Position numbers and translations under genes: made by a program
The notes under the pieces: generated by a model
Seen by the model: only the letters and a program-made list of their open reading frames with translations
Told to the model about the DNA's origin: nothing
Database searches by the model: none
Part shown: positions 9,380 through 18,900 of the stretch, one piece after another
How positions within the stretch are numbered: position 1 is the first letter of the stretch
Layout: every line of letters starts with the position of its first letter
From: Kribbella sindirgiensis
Lineage (GTDB): Bacteria > Actinomycetota > Actinomycetes > Propionibacteriales > Kribbellaceae
Direction of reading: 5' to 3'
Assembly: GCF_004331435.1 (NCBI RefSeq)
Contig: NZ_SJKA01000004.1
Span: forward strand, 310,001-374,000
Length of the DNA: 64,000 nucleotides

Positions 9380-9895
9380 TCAGGGAGTCCTGATCCAGTG
9401 TTGGTTGGTACTTCCGCTGAAGTCTCGCAGGGTAGGCGAACTGCTGCCGACCTGCTTCGTCAGGAACTTGGCCGTGAAGCCGTTTCGGATCAGCTTGAAG
9501 CCGCCGGAGACAAAGTCGAGGTTCCACCTCTGGCTCAGCGTTCCGTCACAGGGTCGGCCGGCGACGAGACCACTCGAGCCACCATCCTGCGTGTCGAGGC
9601 AGTGTCCGGTAGCTCGGTTCTTCGCGATGACGGAGATACCGTCAGGCGAAGTCGTAAGGTCCCAAGCCGCCAGGCTCCCCGTGAGAGGCCCAGTCTTGAC
9701 ACTCGACAGATTGAAATTCGGGTTCTTCGTCGCGAACAGCTGCTCATTGGTGTTACGTGCCTTGAAGAAGGCGACTGTCGCGGACGGCTGGGCGGCAGCT
9801 TGTGTTGATGCGGCGAGGGGACCGATGATCCCTCCTGCAACCGCAATGATGACTGTTGCGCCCGCCCGGCGAAGAGCACGAGACGACATGAACAT
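9380..9895 (-). CDS. Secreted ricin-type beta-trefoil (QxW) protein A
   Basis: ATG 9895 has GGAG 5 nt upstream. The 171-aa product begins with a Sec signal peptide (ALRRAGATVIIAVAGGIIGP, cleavage after STQAAAQ). The mature part is a single ricin-type lectin domain: GHCLDTQ and CDGTLSQRWNLDF supply the conserved Cys, Asp and QxW residues. There is no catalytic partner domain. It is the first of five such small secreted proteins in the window (A-E) that share the C/F-D-G-x-x-S-Q-x-W signature but little else. It has its own ECF-type promoter. The ligand is unknown; carbohydrate binding is the family expectation. Confidence 0.8.
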   Translation of the reverse strand: MFMSSRALRRAGATVIIAVAGGIIGPLAASTQAAAQPSATVAFFKARNTNEQLFATKNPNFNLSSVKTGPLTGSLAAWDLTTSPDGISVIAKNRATGHCLDTQDGGSSGLVAGRPCDGTLSQRWNLDFVSGGFKLIRNGFTAKFLTKQVGSSSPTLRDFSGSTNQHWIRTP

Positions 9896-9975
9896 GAGAG
9901 CTCCGTTTCTTAAAGACGTTGCATAGTGTGCGTCAGCACGCGAGGTCAATCGGTTCCGAGCGCCTCGTCACTCAG

Positions 9976-10003
9976 CAATACGCCCCATCTGCGCGGCCGG
10001 TTC
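9976..10003 (-). promoter_or_regulatory. ECF-type promoter for ricin-type protein A
   Basis: Minus strand reads GAACC, 16 nt, CGTATTG. The -10 element lies about 80 bp before the start codon. It belongs to the recurrent element described in the findings. Confidence 0.6.
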
Positions 10004-10611
10004 TCCGACGCCCTCGCTGCAGCCTCTACGAGGTCCTGACCACGAGCCCGTTAAGAGCGAGTCAGCGGCGTCCCACAGTCTCGTCAGACCTGGTCTGCGG
10101 CCAGGCCGCTCCCCCGGCGCCGGACATCCAGCACCTGACCATCAGCCGCACGCGCCGGTACCGTCGGGCACCACCGACCCGGAATGGCAGGCCAGCAGCC
10201 GCTTCGTACCTGCTGGCGGTGCCGGGCCGCGCGGGGTCCGACCCCCTGACGCGACATTGGCGACGCGATCCGTCACCCACCCACAACTGCTGCCTGTGGC
10301 AGGCGCCGCCTGCCGACTTCTCCGCCCTGGCCAACGGTCTCCGACTACCTTCGCGCCTGGATCCTGGGGAGCACAGGCGACGTTTGTCGGCAGACATCGT
10401 GCGGCTGCATGGTGGAACGCCGGCACGTCCGCCTGCATCGCGCACATCGATCCGGTTGACTTCAGCGGCGGCGGGCATGCACCTGCCAAGACAGCCTCGC
10501 GGATCAGCTCGTCGTAGTGGAAGTAGTTGGTCAGCGATGACACGACCGGCCGCGTCTTTCGGGGCAGCCATCATCTGACCGATGCGCAACGTGCTCGGTA
10601 GCAAGCATCAG
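10004..10611. other. Gene-free stretch, no recognisable content
   Basis: About 600 bp between the promoter of ricin-type gene A and the NmrA-like remnant. Several frames are open on both strands because of the high GC content, but none has a ribosome-binding site plus a recognisable protein. A minus-strand segment near 10460-10540 (SSLTNYFHYDELIREAV) looks protein-like and could be another gene scrap; I cannot name it. Confidence 0.5.
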
Positions 10612-10934
10612 TCAGAACATGGTGCGCATAGCCCAACGCGAAAGGGCGTTGGGGCCGTCGACGTTTGCGCCCACAAACAGTCATCGCGTCTCAGGTCCTC
10701 ACACGGGCTGATGACCGCCTGGGCTATCTCGACCTCAGTGGGTTCATGCGGTGCGACCTACAGCGCCGCCTCGACCCCAACCAGTGCAGCGCGCACCGAT
10801 GCGGAATCGCCGAGATCACCCAGCACAGGGGTCACCCGTTCGGGCAGGAGGAACGCGGCTCGACCGACGTCGCGCACCAGCGCCCGCGCGCCGCGAGCTG
10901 CACCACCGACGGTGCCCGCGATACCTGTCACCAA
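10612..10934 (-). pseudogene. Remnant of an NmrA-like NAD(P)-binding protein
   Basis: The minus strand reads TGIAGTVGG (a worn Gly-rich dinucleotide motif), then RALVRDVGRAAFLLPERVTP, VLGDLGDSASVRAALVGVEA and, after an in-frame TAG, VAPHEPTEVEIAQAV. The end, LFVGANVDGPNALSRWAMRT, is in another frame. This is the first half of an NAD(P)H-binding atypical short-chain reductase of the NmrA type, with a nonsense codon, a frameshift and loss of the rest. Its 5' end touches the 3' end of the hemerythrin gene. Confidence 0.7.
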
Positions 10935-10938
10935 ACCG

Positions 10939-11676
10939 TCAGCGAGGTTCCACCCGCTGTGGGACGTACCGGAAGGCGGCGCTCTCCTTCCGCTCGAACC
11001 CACGACGAAGAAATAGGCGCCATACCAAGTCGATAGGCCTACCGCCAAAGGCGTAGCGCACTCGCTCACGATCGCGGTCGGTGAGGCCTGACAGTACCCA
11101 GGCGATCATGAAGGGCATCTCCTTGGGCGCATATGCCGTCTTGAAGTGTCGCTTCTCGACGGCGACCCAGTCGGCATGCTGGAGGTGCCGCTGGACCAGC
11201 GCCATCGCTTCTCGCTCCTCATGTCCGAGGTGCCAGTCGAGGGCTCTGGCGGTCTCCGCGAGTTCATGCGCGAGCCGGTCTCTCGCCGATGCCTCAAAAG
11301 CCCTTGCCAGGGATGTGAAACCGTCCAGGCAAGCCGCCAGGAGAGGGTCGATGCCGGCGTGTTCCTGCGCCATGTCTCGCAGCGTTTCCAGCCCGTGAAC
11401 GTCGTATGCCTGCGCGGCTCGCTGCTGCAGCAGCGGCCACAGACCTGCATCTTCGGCCGAATGGTGCTTGTGCAGAATCTCGCCGAAACGCCGCCATCGT
11501 TGCTCTAGCGCGATCCAGGTCGGTGTGTCCGCGGGTGGAGTTCGCTGCACTGCCGCTAGGAAGTTGGCCAGGTCCCGGCGAAGCGCAAAGTGCATCATGT
11601 ACATCGCCACCAGGTCGACAGGACCACCTGGTGCCGACGCCTGGCCGGGCAGCATCACTTGCTGGCGGGCCGACAT
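10939..11676 (-). CDS. Hemerythrin-like (HHE) domain protein
   Basis: ATG 11676 (a GTG four codons earlier is possible) starts a 245-aa protein. The four-helix HHE domain shows MMHFALRRDLANF, LHKHHSAED and LDWHLGHEEREAM, which supply the His/Glu ligands of a di-iron centre. Such proteins bind oxygen, nitric oxide or iron. A C-terminal helical extension with Arg-rich segments follows. The stop codon lies just before the NmrA-like remnant, so the last few residues may come from a fusion at that junction. It has its own ECF-type promoter. Confidence 0.85.
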   Translation of the reverse strand: MSARQQVMLPGQASAPGGPVDLVAMYMMHFALRRDLANFLAAVQRTPPADTPTWIALEQRWRRFGEILHKHHSAEDAGLWPLLQQRAAQAYDVHGLETLRDMAQEHAGIDPLLAACLDGFTSLARAFEASARDRLAHELAETARALDWHLGHEEREAMALVQRHLQHADWVAVEKRHFKTAYAPKEMPFMIAWVLSGLTDRDRERVRYAFGGRPIDLVWRLFLRRGFERKESAAFRYVPQRVEPR

Positions 11677-11728
11677 GTTCTTTCCCACTTTGACTTACCC
11701 TCTTGTCGACGCTGGCCTGGATCATCAG

Positions 11729-11757
11729 CAATACGCGAGCTGATGCGGATCCGGATC
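11729..11757 (-). promoter_or_regulatory. ECF-type promoter for the hemerythrin gene
   Basis: Minus strand reads GATCC, 17 nt, CGTATTG, with the -10 element about 53 bp before the ATG. Confidence 0.6.
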
Positions 11758-12366
11758 ATGAGTGCGACGTAGGACCTGCAGCAGCGGTCCCGAGCCGGGT
11801 GCTGCGAGTTGTGCCGGGCTTGGGAGTCACAGGCTGGCGCATACGGCCTGATTGATGCTCGCCCGGCCATCCTTCGATTCCGCGGCGATCGATCACGTGA
11901 TCCTCGGCCACGGCGACTAGAATTCCGTCGTGGTCGAGGCCACCCTGGCCGACGAGGCGACCGCTGCCTCGATCCGGAGTACTGCTCGAGAACGCTCTTC
12001 AAGTCTGCGGAGGATGCGCCGTGTTAGCGACCCCGCTCACGGTCGGCTCCTCAGGCGTGACCGAGTCTCTATGCCTGGGCGTGCCGTTCGGAGGCATCCC
12101 TGGCCGGCCGTCGCACTGCCGCGTTCTCGGTGTCCTGTTCGCCGCGAGCGGATCTACGTCGCGTCAGGTCATCTGATATCGAACGGTGGTGAACGCTCGC
12201 AGCCGCTGTCTGTTGCCCGGGCCTGGGCCTGGATGTAGCCACGCCAAGACCGCCCCGGCGGATGATCTGCAAGGTTGTCCGATAGCCCGTCGTCGACGCC
12301 GAGTGCGCTGTCCCGCGCGATCGAGCCACGCCGGCCCGACCGCGTGGGAGGCAATGCTCTCGAGGA
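11758..12366. other. Gene-free stretch, no recognisable content
   Basis: About 610 bp between the hemerythrin promoter and the stop of ricin-type gene B. I found no convincing coding frame, hairpin or repeat. It probably consists of worn-down former coding DNA like its surroundings. Confidence 0.5.
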
Positions 12367-12909
12367 TCAGGCGACTGACTTGGTGAACTGTTGTGCGAAG
12401 GTCCCGGTCTTCGGCTTCTGAACGAATCTGATGAAGACGGTCGGCGAAGAAGGCGACTCAAGGGTCATGTAGAGGCCGCTCAAGACATTTCGAAGGTAGA
12501 CGTGAGCAAGATTTCCTGGATCGCTGGAGTAGTCCCACTTCTGGCTCGGCGATCCGTCGCACGTCTTGGAAATGATCCTTGCACCGATCGCGATGGAGTC
12601 GTTCTCCACATCCAGGCAGCCTCCCCACCAACTGGTGTCGACGAGGCTGAAATGCCCGTCAGCGAAATAGCGATACTTGAACTTCTGGTTCGCCAGACCC
12701 TCGTAGGTCTGCTGATAGACGCTACCTGGAGACTGCCACCAGGAGCCGACGGCCAACGCCTTGCCACTGCTGCGTACCAGCCACTTGGTCGAGAAACTCG
12801 AGTCCACTGGGAACCCGTCCGCATGGGCCGGCGTCGCCGCGGCGGTACCGGCCGTCAGGGCCACCATGCCGCAAGCGATAAGCGCTCTGCGGAGCCGCTT
12901 CTTGAACAC
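12367..12909 (-). CDS. Secreted ricin-type beta-trefoil (QxW) protein B
   Basis: GTG 12909 has AGGAGG 8 nt upstream; a longer in-frame reading lacks a ribosome-binding site. The 180-aa product has a Sec signal peptide (FKKRLRRALIACGMVALTAG, cleavage after TPAHA). The mature domain carries GGCLDVEND, TCDGSPSQKWDYSS and a C-terminal AQQFTKSVA, one beta-trefoil unit set with a QxW motif. It is rich in aromatic residues. An ECF-type promoter precedes it; gene C is divergent 292 bp away. Confidence 0.8.
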   Translation of the reverse strand: MFKKRLRRALIACGMVALTAGTAAATPAHADGFPVDSSFSTKWLVRSSGKALAVGSWWQSPGSVYQQTYEGLANQKFKYRYFADGHFSLVDTSWWGGCLDVENDSIAIGARIISKTCDGSPSQKWDYSSDPGNLAHVYLRNVLSGLYMTLESPSSPTVFIRFVQKPKTGTFAQQFTKSVA

Positions 12910-12965
12910 TGATCCTGCCTCCTGTACGTCGCCATATGGGCTCCACGCTCGCCCAGTTCCACGTG

Positions 12966-12994
12966 CTGTACGGGGCCGGTGGCCGCGTCGGTTC
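12966..12994 (-). promoter_or_regulatory. ECF-type promoter for ricin-type protein B
   Basis: Minus strand reads GAACC, 17 nt, CGTACAG, with the -10 element about 57 bp before GTG 12909. Confidence 0.6.
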
Positions 12995-13131
12995 ACACAT
13001 CGCTGCCGGCGGCTAAGTCCTCGGTAGGCATAGTCACTCGCGCGGCCGGAGGTCTATTGATGAACGTCCGGATCCCATCCTCAACAGGATCAGGCGTGGC
13101 CGGGGCAACACCGACATGGCAGCTCTGGTCC

Positions 13132-13160
13132 GAACCGCTTCTGGGGCGAGGGCCGTATCG
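13132..13160 (+). promoter_or_regulatory. ECF-type promoter for ricin-type protein C
   Basis: Plus strand reads GAACC, 17 nt, CGTATCG, 42 bp before ATG 13202. Confidence 0.6.
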
Positions 13161-13201
13161 CTTGGTGAACGAGCCAACAAGTTCTTGAAGGGATCACTCC
13201 G

Positions 13202-13846
13202 ATGCGCTCCATTCGTCTCCGTCGGCCTGCGGCCGTCGCCATGCTCGCCGCGTCCGCGGGACTGGCGCTGGCCAGTCAGGCGGTACAGACCGCTTCTGCC
13301 GCGACGTTCTTCCGGACTGTCAACAGCACGTCCATCTCGGGCCAGCAGGCAAGCCTGCAGATGTCGATCAGCTCGGCGCAGAACAACTCCGCGCTGAAGT
13401 TCGTACCGCGGTTTCAGGGAACTTCGGACTGTGCGACCTGTGGCGTGCCGAACACGCCATCAGAGTTGGCCTGGGGCCAGGTCAAGTTCGTGCCCAACTC
13501 CACAGGGGTATCTCTCGTGAACAAGGCGACCGGCAAGTGCGCCGACGTCGAGGCCGGAGCCCAGCAGAACCCGGGGCAGGCGGTTGGCGCCAAGGTCGTC
13601 CTCGCGGTGTGCGACGGCACGCTCAGTCAGCGCTGGAAAGTGAGCTTGTTCAGTGGCAACGGGTCGACGTTCCAGAACCTGCTGCCCGGGACCGGCAAGG
13701 TGCTGGTGCTCACCAACAACAACAACGGCAGCAACAGTGGTCAGGCGATCCTCGAGCCGAGCAACGTCAACGTCGGCCTCTCGAACGCCGAGAGGCTCAA
13801 GCACATCCAGATCTTCGGCAGCACGTTCGTCAACATGCAGCAGTAG
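13202..13846 (+). CDS. Secreted ricin-type beta-trefoil (QxW) protein C
   Basis: ATG 13202 has AAGGGA 8 nt upstream. The 214-aa product has a signal peptide (RPAAVAMLAASAGLALASQA, cleavage after ASA). The mature part shows GKCADVEAGAQQNPGQAVGA, then VCDGTLSQRWKVSLF, the conserved Cys-Asp and QxW features of ricin-type lectins. A CATCG segment gives an additional Cys pair not seen in A, B, D or E. Its own ECF-type promoter lies upstream and a very strong hairpin terminator follows 8 bp after the stop, so it is monocistronic. Confidence 0.8.
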   Translation: MRSIRLRRPAAVAMLAASAGLALASQAVQTASAATFFRTVNSTSISGQQASLQMSISSAQNNSALKFVPRFQGTSDCATCGVPNTPSELAWGQVKFVPNSTGVSLVNKATGKCADVEAGAQQNPGQAVGAKVVLAVCDGTLSQRWKVSLFSGNGSTFQNLLPGTGKVLVLTNNNNGSNSGQAILEPSNVNVGLSNAERLKHIQIFGSTFVNMQQ

Positions 13847-13854
13847 GTAGGTCC

Positions 13855-13903
13855 GAACGCGAACCAACGCCGCGGCGCCGCGCCGCGGCGTTGGTTCGCG
13901 TTC
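13855..13903 (+). terminator. Strong intrinsic terminator hairpin
   Basis: Perfect 23-bp inverted repeat (13855-13877 and 13881-13903) around a 3-nt loop, just after gene C. There is no long U tract, as is usual in actinomycetes. It can also stop transcripts from the minus strand. Confidence 0.85.
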
Positions 13904-13936
13904 CACTGGGCGTGTTGTTACCGGCTACAGCATCAA

Positions 13937-15686
13937 TTAGCGGTACGAGGGCTGGTTCGATTCCACGCCGGACCACGCGACTCCCTCGGCTGGGTCTCTC
14001 CATCCTGCTGACGCTCGATGCAGCACCGAGCGAGCCCGACTGCACTCCAGATGGTTTCCGATCGATTCGAAGCCTTCAAGCGCCGTGCGCGCCAGTCGCG
14101 CAGCCCCCACCCTGTCGCCCGCCGCGAGCTGAACTTGGCTGCCGGCCAACATGGCGAAGGCCGCGGCCTCGCTGTAATCAACGCTCCAAGCAGCGTCAGA
14201 CGCACGCTCCGCCCAGGTCCGTGCGGACTTCACGTCGTCCCGCGCCAACTCGGCCCGGGTGAGCAACTCGTAGACCAGCGCTCGTGCGGGACGCCCAACA
14301 CGGATCAACTCGACACCCCCCGGCAGAGCTCAGGATCCTCGACACACACCGTGCGACGTCACCCCGCATGAGACTCAGCTCACCCATCACCGCGACCGAC
14401 GAGACGCCGAGCCCGGACCAGCTGTACACGGCAAACCGCTCCGCGTCATCTCCGAGCCGGAGAGCGTCGGCGGATCCTTGCACCGTCGACGTCCAGGCGA
14501 GATACGCCGCGCCCGCACCAGCGAGCAATGTGTTTCCGCACTGCTCGCTCGAACTGCGGGCCTCAAGTGCGCATCGCTCGGCGGCCGCGGGCTCACCACG
14601 GCGCAGAGCCACTGTCGCGCGAGCGTGCGCTGTCCGTCTCCAGTCCAGGCTCGCGAGGCTGTACGCAGCATCTCTCATCAAAGCATGCCGAAAACACTGC
14701 ACTCTCGGAGTCGCGGCCGGACGGATAATGTCTCGACACGCCGGCTCGTCCAGACCTTCGGAAACCTGCCGGTCGGGCAGCCAGCGATTTCGGACACCAT
14801 GCCCGGATCGAACACTTCGCCGAGAACGGCCGCCGCTTGCCCGATCTCACGGACTTCGGGCGACAGCGAGTCGAGTTCGGCCGCAAGCACCACCAAGCCG
14901 GAGTCGCCGCGGTCCCGTGTCCTTCGGGAGAGAATCTGCAGGTACTGCGGTATCCCGAGGCTTTCACGATGTAGCGCGCGCGAACCTGTCCCGACGTCGA
15001 GCCGATCGCCGATCGCCGATCATCCGGCGCGACTCGTCCACGGTCAATGGGCTCAGACGACACATCCGCGCCACGCCACTCAGGGTGACGTTCTCGACGG
15101 CGGCCGTCAGACGGGGAGACAGCTGCCGAGGCCGGTACGACAGGCTGATTCGCAAGCCATCCGTGATCGAGGTCCGCGACAACGACAGCGGGGCGTCCAG
15201 ACTCGCGTCGTCGGCCCAGTGCGCGTCGTCGATCAGCAGGACCAGCCCTCGGCCATACGACAGCCTCGTCACCAGCTCCCGCACCGCCGCCTCGAACAGT
15301 TGCGGCCTCGGCTCGGCCGCCGGACAGGAGCCCAAGGCAATCGCCGGCGCGAGTGTCAGCAAGGCCGGCGCCAGGCCTGGCGGGAAGTCGGCCATCTCGC
15401 CCCGGAGGGCACCGGCCAGCGGGTCGAGGGCGCTGGCTAGTGCCGCGTAGGGACGACGTCTGCATGCCTCCGTCGGCCGTACCAGAGCTGACGGAACACC
15501 GTCGCTCTCAGCACGGCGCCGAAACTCCTCGAACAGCCTGGTCTTGCCAAGCCCTAGATCGCCGCTGACAAAGGTCAACGTTGCGGATCCCTGCTCAACC
15601 TGTCCGTTGATAACGTCCCTCCTCGAGGCGATCCAGATGACATCGCCAAGGAAATCGCTGCGGCCCACGACAACCTTCAGCGGCAC
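13937..15686 (-). pseudogene. Decayed LuxR-family (LAL) ATPase regulator
   Basis: The minus strand from GTG 15686 encodes the start of a large ATPase regulator: VVGRSDFLGD, P-loop SGDLGLGKTRL, Walker B LVLLIDDAHWADD. At about 14965 the frame breaks; the following pieces (LDSLSPEVREIGQAAAVLGE, FRHALMRDAAYSLA and the TPR-like ALEGFESIGNHLECSRA) lie in different frames. The C-terminal LuxR HTH is missing. It resembles the intact regulator at 36883-39771 and is probably a decayed paralogue. Confidence 0.8.
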
Positions 15687-15844
15687 CGCCTACGTCACCA
15701 CGCCGGAGTCCCCGACCGGAACAACTCCAGGTGTCCCGCCGAACGGAAATACTGTTCAGCCCGACCCAGTACCCGCTCGGCGCCGCGAAGCCAGGTCGGC
15801 TCCGATCAGCAGGTGGGTGGTGTGGCCAACGGGCTAAACGAGCG

Positions 15845-15879
15845 CCGGGACCTGGAAGGTGCGGCCTTCCAGGTCCCGG
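15845..15879 (-). terminator. Terminator hairpin after the Rhs gene
   Basis: Perfect 15-bp stem (15845-15859 and 15865-15879) with a 5-nt loop, 30 bp downstream of the Rhs stop codon. Confidence 0.8.
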
Positions 15880-15909
15880 CATTCTTCTGTGGCGGCGTAA
15901 CTCACGGCC

Positions 15910-18900
15910 TCATCTCGTGGTGGTGTTGCCGTGCTGCATGACGCCAGAGTAGCCGCTAAAGACCCCGCCGGAGATCCCGATCCCGGGCCGCCAGCCACCG
16001 TTGGCTTCCGCCATCGGCGACGCCCATCTGGCCACGCCCCACAACGGTGCGGCCGCCTTCGCGGCTTCGGCCATTTCTGCAGGCGAAGCTCCGGTTGCCG
16101 CAGCGATCGACACCCAGGTGCCGGCAACCGGATTCTTCCGGGTCCCCTCGGCGATGGCGTCCAGCTGATTTGCCAGCTCGGTTGCCGCGGCGGCAGCCGC
16201 GCTCGGATAAGTCACTCCGTCAGCTCCCATCGACTTATCGGTGTCGCGGGTCCGCGTGGGGACCACGTAGCCGTCGGCGTCGGGCTTGACATCCGTCGCG
16301 GCCTGGTTGCCGCCGCTGCCCGCCGGAGTGACGGTGTTGGTCTGCGTCGGCTGACTGCCCGGGTTCTTGTAGCCGAACCCGTCCCTGCACAACGGCTCAC
16401 ACTTCTTGCTTTCTTTGTCCGGGTCTTCGTCCGGGTCTTCGATGTCGTGACACGTGTGGGTTCGGCCGCAACCGTCTCCAGATGTCTCGTCAGGTCCGCC
16501 GGGCTCATGCGAGCCTGGCTGACCACCGTGATACGGCCCGGGCGCCGGATCGCCGACCGGCTTCTCCGGGCGGCCGACCACAACGACCTCGTCTGCACAC
16601 AATGCGCCTGGCGGGCAGTCCCCATCCGAGGGTGTACCCGTCCCGCCGGCCCCATCGCCGGATGACGTCCCGCCGATGCAGGTCGTCATTTCCGGCGGGC
16701 AGACCTCGAGATCGCAGTGGCTGCCGGCATCGCACTCCGCGCGCCCGGTCGGGTCGGTGTAGCGGAGCGCGTTGTTCGACACGTAGGTGTAGCGGTTGAA
16801 CATCTGGGTCGGATTGGCGCCCGCGGCGAACGCATCGGGCGTCGTGAAGCGACCGAGGTCCGGGTCGTAGAGACGTGCGCGCATGTTCACCAGGCCGGCG
16901 TCGTCGTCATCGTCGTGACTCGTGAAACCCTGGTTCAGAACACGAGGCTGGATGCCGTTCGTGTACTGGTCGTCCCCGCGGGTCAGGTCGGGATTGCGAC
17001 GCTTCCCCAGCACATCGTAGCTCCGTGTCTCGACGGGGATCGCCTGGAAGGCGCTGTCGGTGACCGACTTGTTCGTGGTGACCAAGCGGGTGGAGCCGAG
17101 GTGATCTCCATGCGGGTAGAGCGTGGGTTGCTTGGTCACACCTGCGGCTCCGACTGCCTCCTGATAGACGAGGGTCGCGACGTCGCGGCCCTCGACCTGG
17201 ACACGCAGCCGATGCTCGGTGCCGGCCGCACTCTGCTGACGTTCGTACAGGCCCGGCAGGTACGTCGTCGTTCCCCGATTGCCGGAACTGCGGACGCGTT
17301 CCCCGTTCCCGTCGTACGAGAACGACGTCGCGGTTCCGCTGGCGGGAGCGAGCAGGACCGGCAGGTTCCGGTCGTTGTAGGTGAGCTTGGCATCCGGCCG
17401 AACGGTCTGGTTGCCGACCGGGTCGTACCCGTAGGAACGGGTTCCGAACAGTCCGCCCGTCACCTTCGTGACCTGGGTGGGACGGGACGGATCGCCGTAT
17501 GTGTAGGTGCCGCGGAGCTCGCTCGAGCTGAGGTTGCCGAGTTTGTCGTAATGCCAGTCATCGGTCTGGAAGACCGCGCCGGTCGTCGAATTGTAGGTCT
17601 TGCCGGTGGCCAGCCGATTGAGCTGGTCGTAGGTGAACCTCTCGGTGACCGCGCCTTGAACGCGGCTCTCCAGGTTCCGTTGGTCGTCGTAGGTGTACTG
17701 CTCACCGAAGAGCACCTTGTTCGGGTGGATGTCGGTGCTCGAGGTGAGCGACTTGATGTCGAGGACACGGCCGTCCCAGCCCAGGGTCCGGCTGGTGGTC
17801 ACGCCGTCGCCCGACTCCTCGCCGACCAGACGTCCTTGGGTGTCGACCTCGTCGGCGGTCCACAACGTCGCGGCACCTGAGGTGACGCCGCTGAGCTGAC
17901 CGTTCGTCGTCTCTGGCGCTCCGTAGGCGTACTGCACCTTCGTGCCCTCGGTCTGTCCTTTGAGCTTCGGGTAACGCAGGGTGCTTAGCCGGCCGAACTT
18001 GTCGAAGTCGTAGTCGGCAGACAACGTCTCGAGCGGAGCGGTCGGACTCGCGGTCTGCGGCAGGGTCTGGCTGACCAGATCCAGGCGGCCGAACGCATCG
18101 TACGAGTAGTCGGTCGTCACAACTGCCATGGCCTTCGGGATGATCCGCTCGTCAGCGGTCACCTGCATCAGCGCGCCACGGAACGTCCGCCCTCCGGCGG
18201 TGTCCCAGGTGTGGGTCGTCGTCGACGTGCCGATCCCGTTCTTCGAAGTACTCCGCAGGGTTTCCCGGCCGAGTACGTCGTACGTGATCGCGGCGTGGCG
18301 GCCGTTCGCATCGTCGATCCCGATGACAGCACCGAAGGCGTTGTATGCGTAGCTCGTCTTGCCTCGTTCACCATCTGTCCTGGTGACCTGGGCGCCCAGA
18401 GCGTCGTACTCGTAGCGGGTTTCGCTGCCGGCGACGGCCGAGTTTCTCGTGCTCAGCAGGGTGCCGAACGAGCCGTAGACATATGTCCTCGTCGGCGGCG
18501 TCGACGTGCCGTCGTCATCGACCTGACGCACCACCTGACCGTTCTGGTTGACCGTGCTCGATTTGGTGTTGCCGCGGGCATCCGTGGATGTCGTGGTGAG
18601 CTCGGAGTAGCTCCAGGTGGCGGGCGCGGCGGTGTAGGGCTCGCGCACCGAGACGATCCGGTCGGCGTTGTCGTAACCGTACTTCGTCTTCTCCGTCACG
18701 ACCGTACCGACAGGGTGGAACGTGGTGTCGAACGCCAGCCGGCCCCGGCCGTCGTAGGTCAGCAACCGCTGACGCATGCCGTTGTCGCGGGCCTTGAACC
18801 TCTCAGTCACCGGTCGGCCGAGGCGATCCGCAACCGACTGCGTCACGGCGCCGCTCCCGTCCTTCACCTCGATCTGGAGCAGGTTCTCAGTGCCGACCGG

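Noticed and set aside
10460..10543. TetR-like helix-turn-helix scrap (SSLTNYFHYDELIREAV)
   Set aside because: Only about 20 residues look family-like and the flanking residues do not continue a TetR protein.
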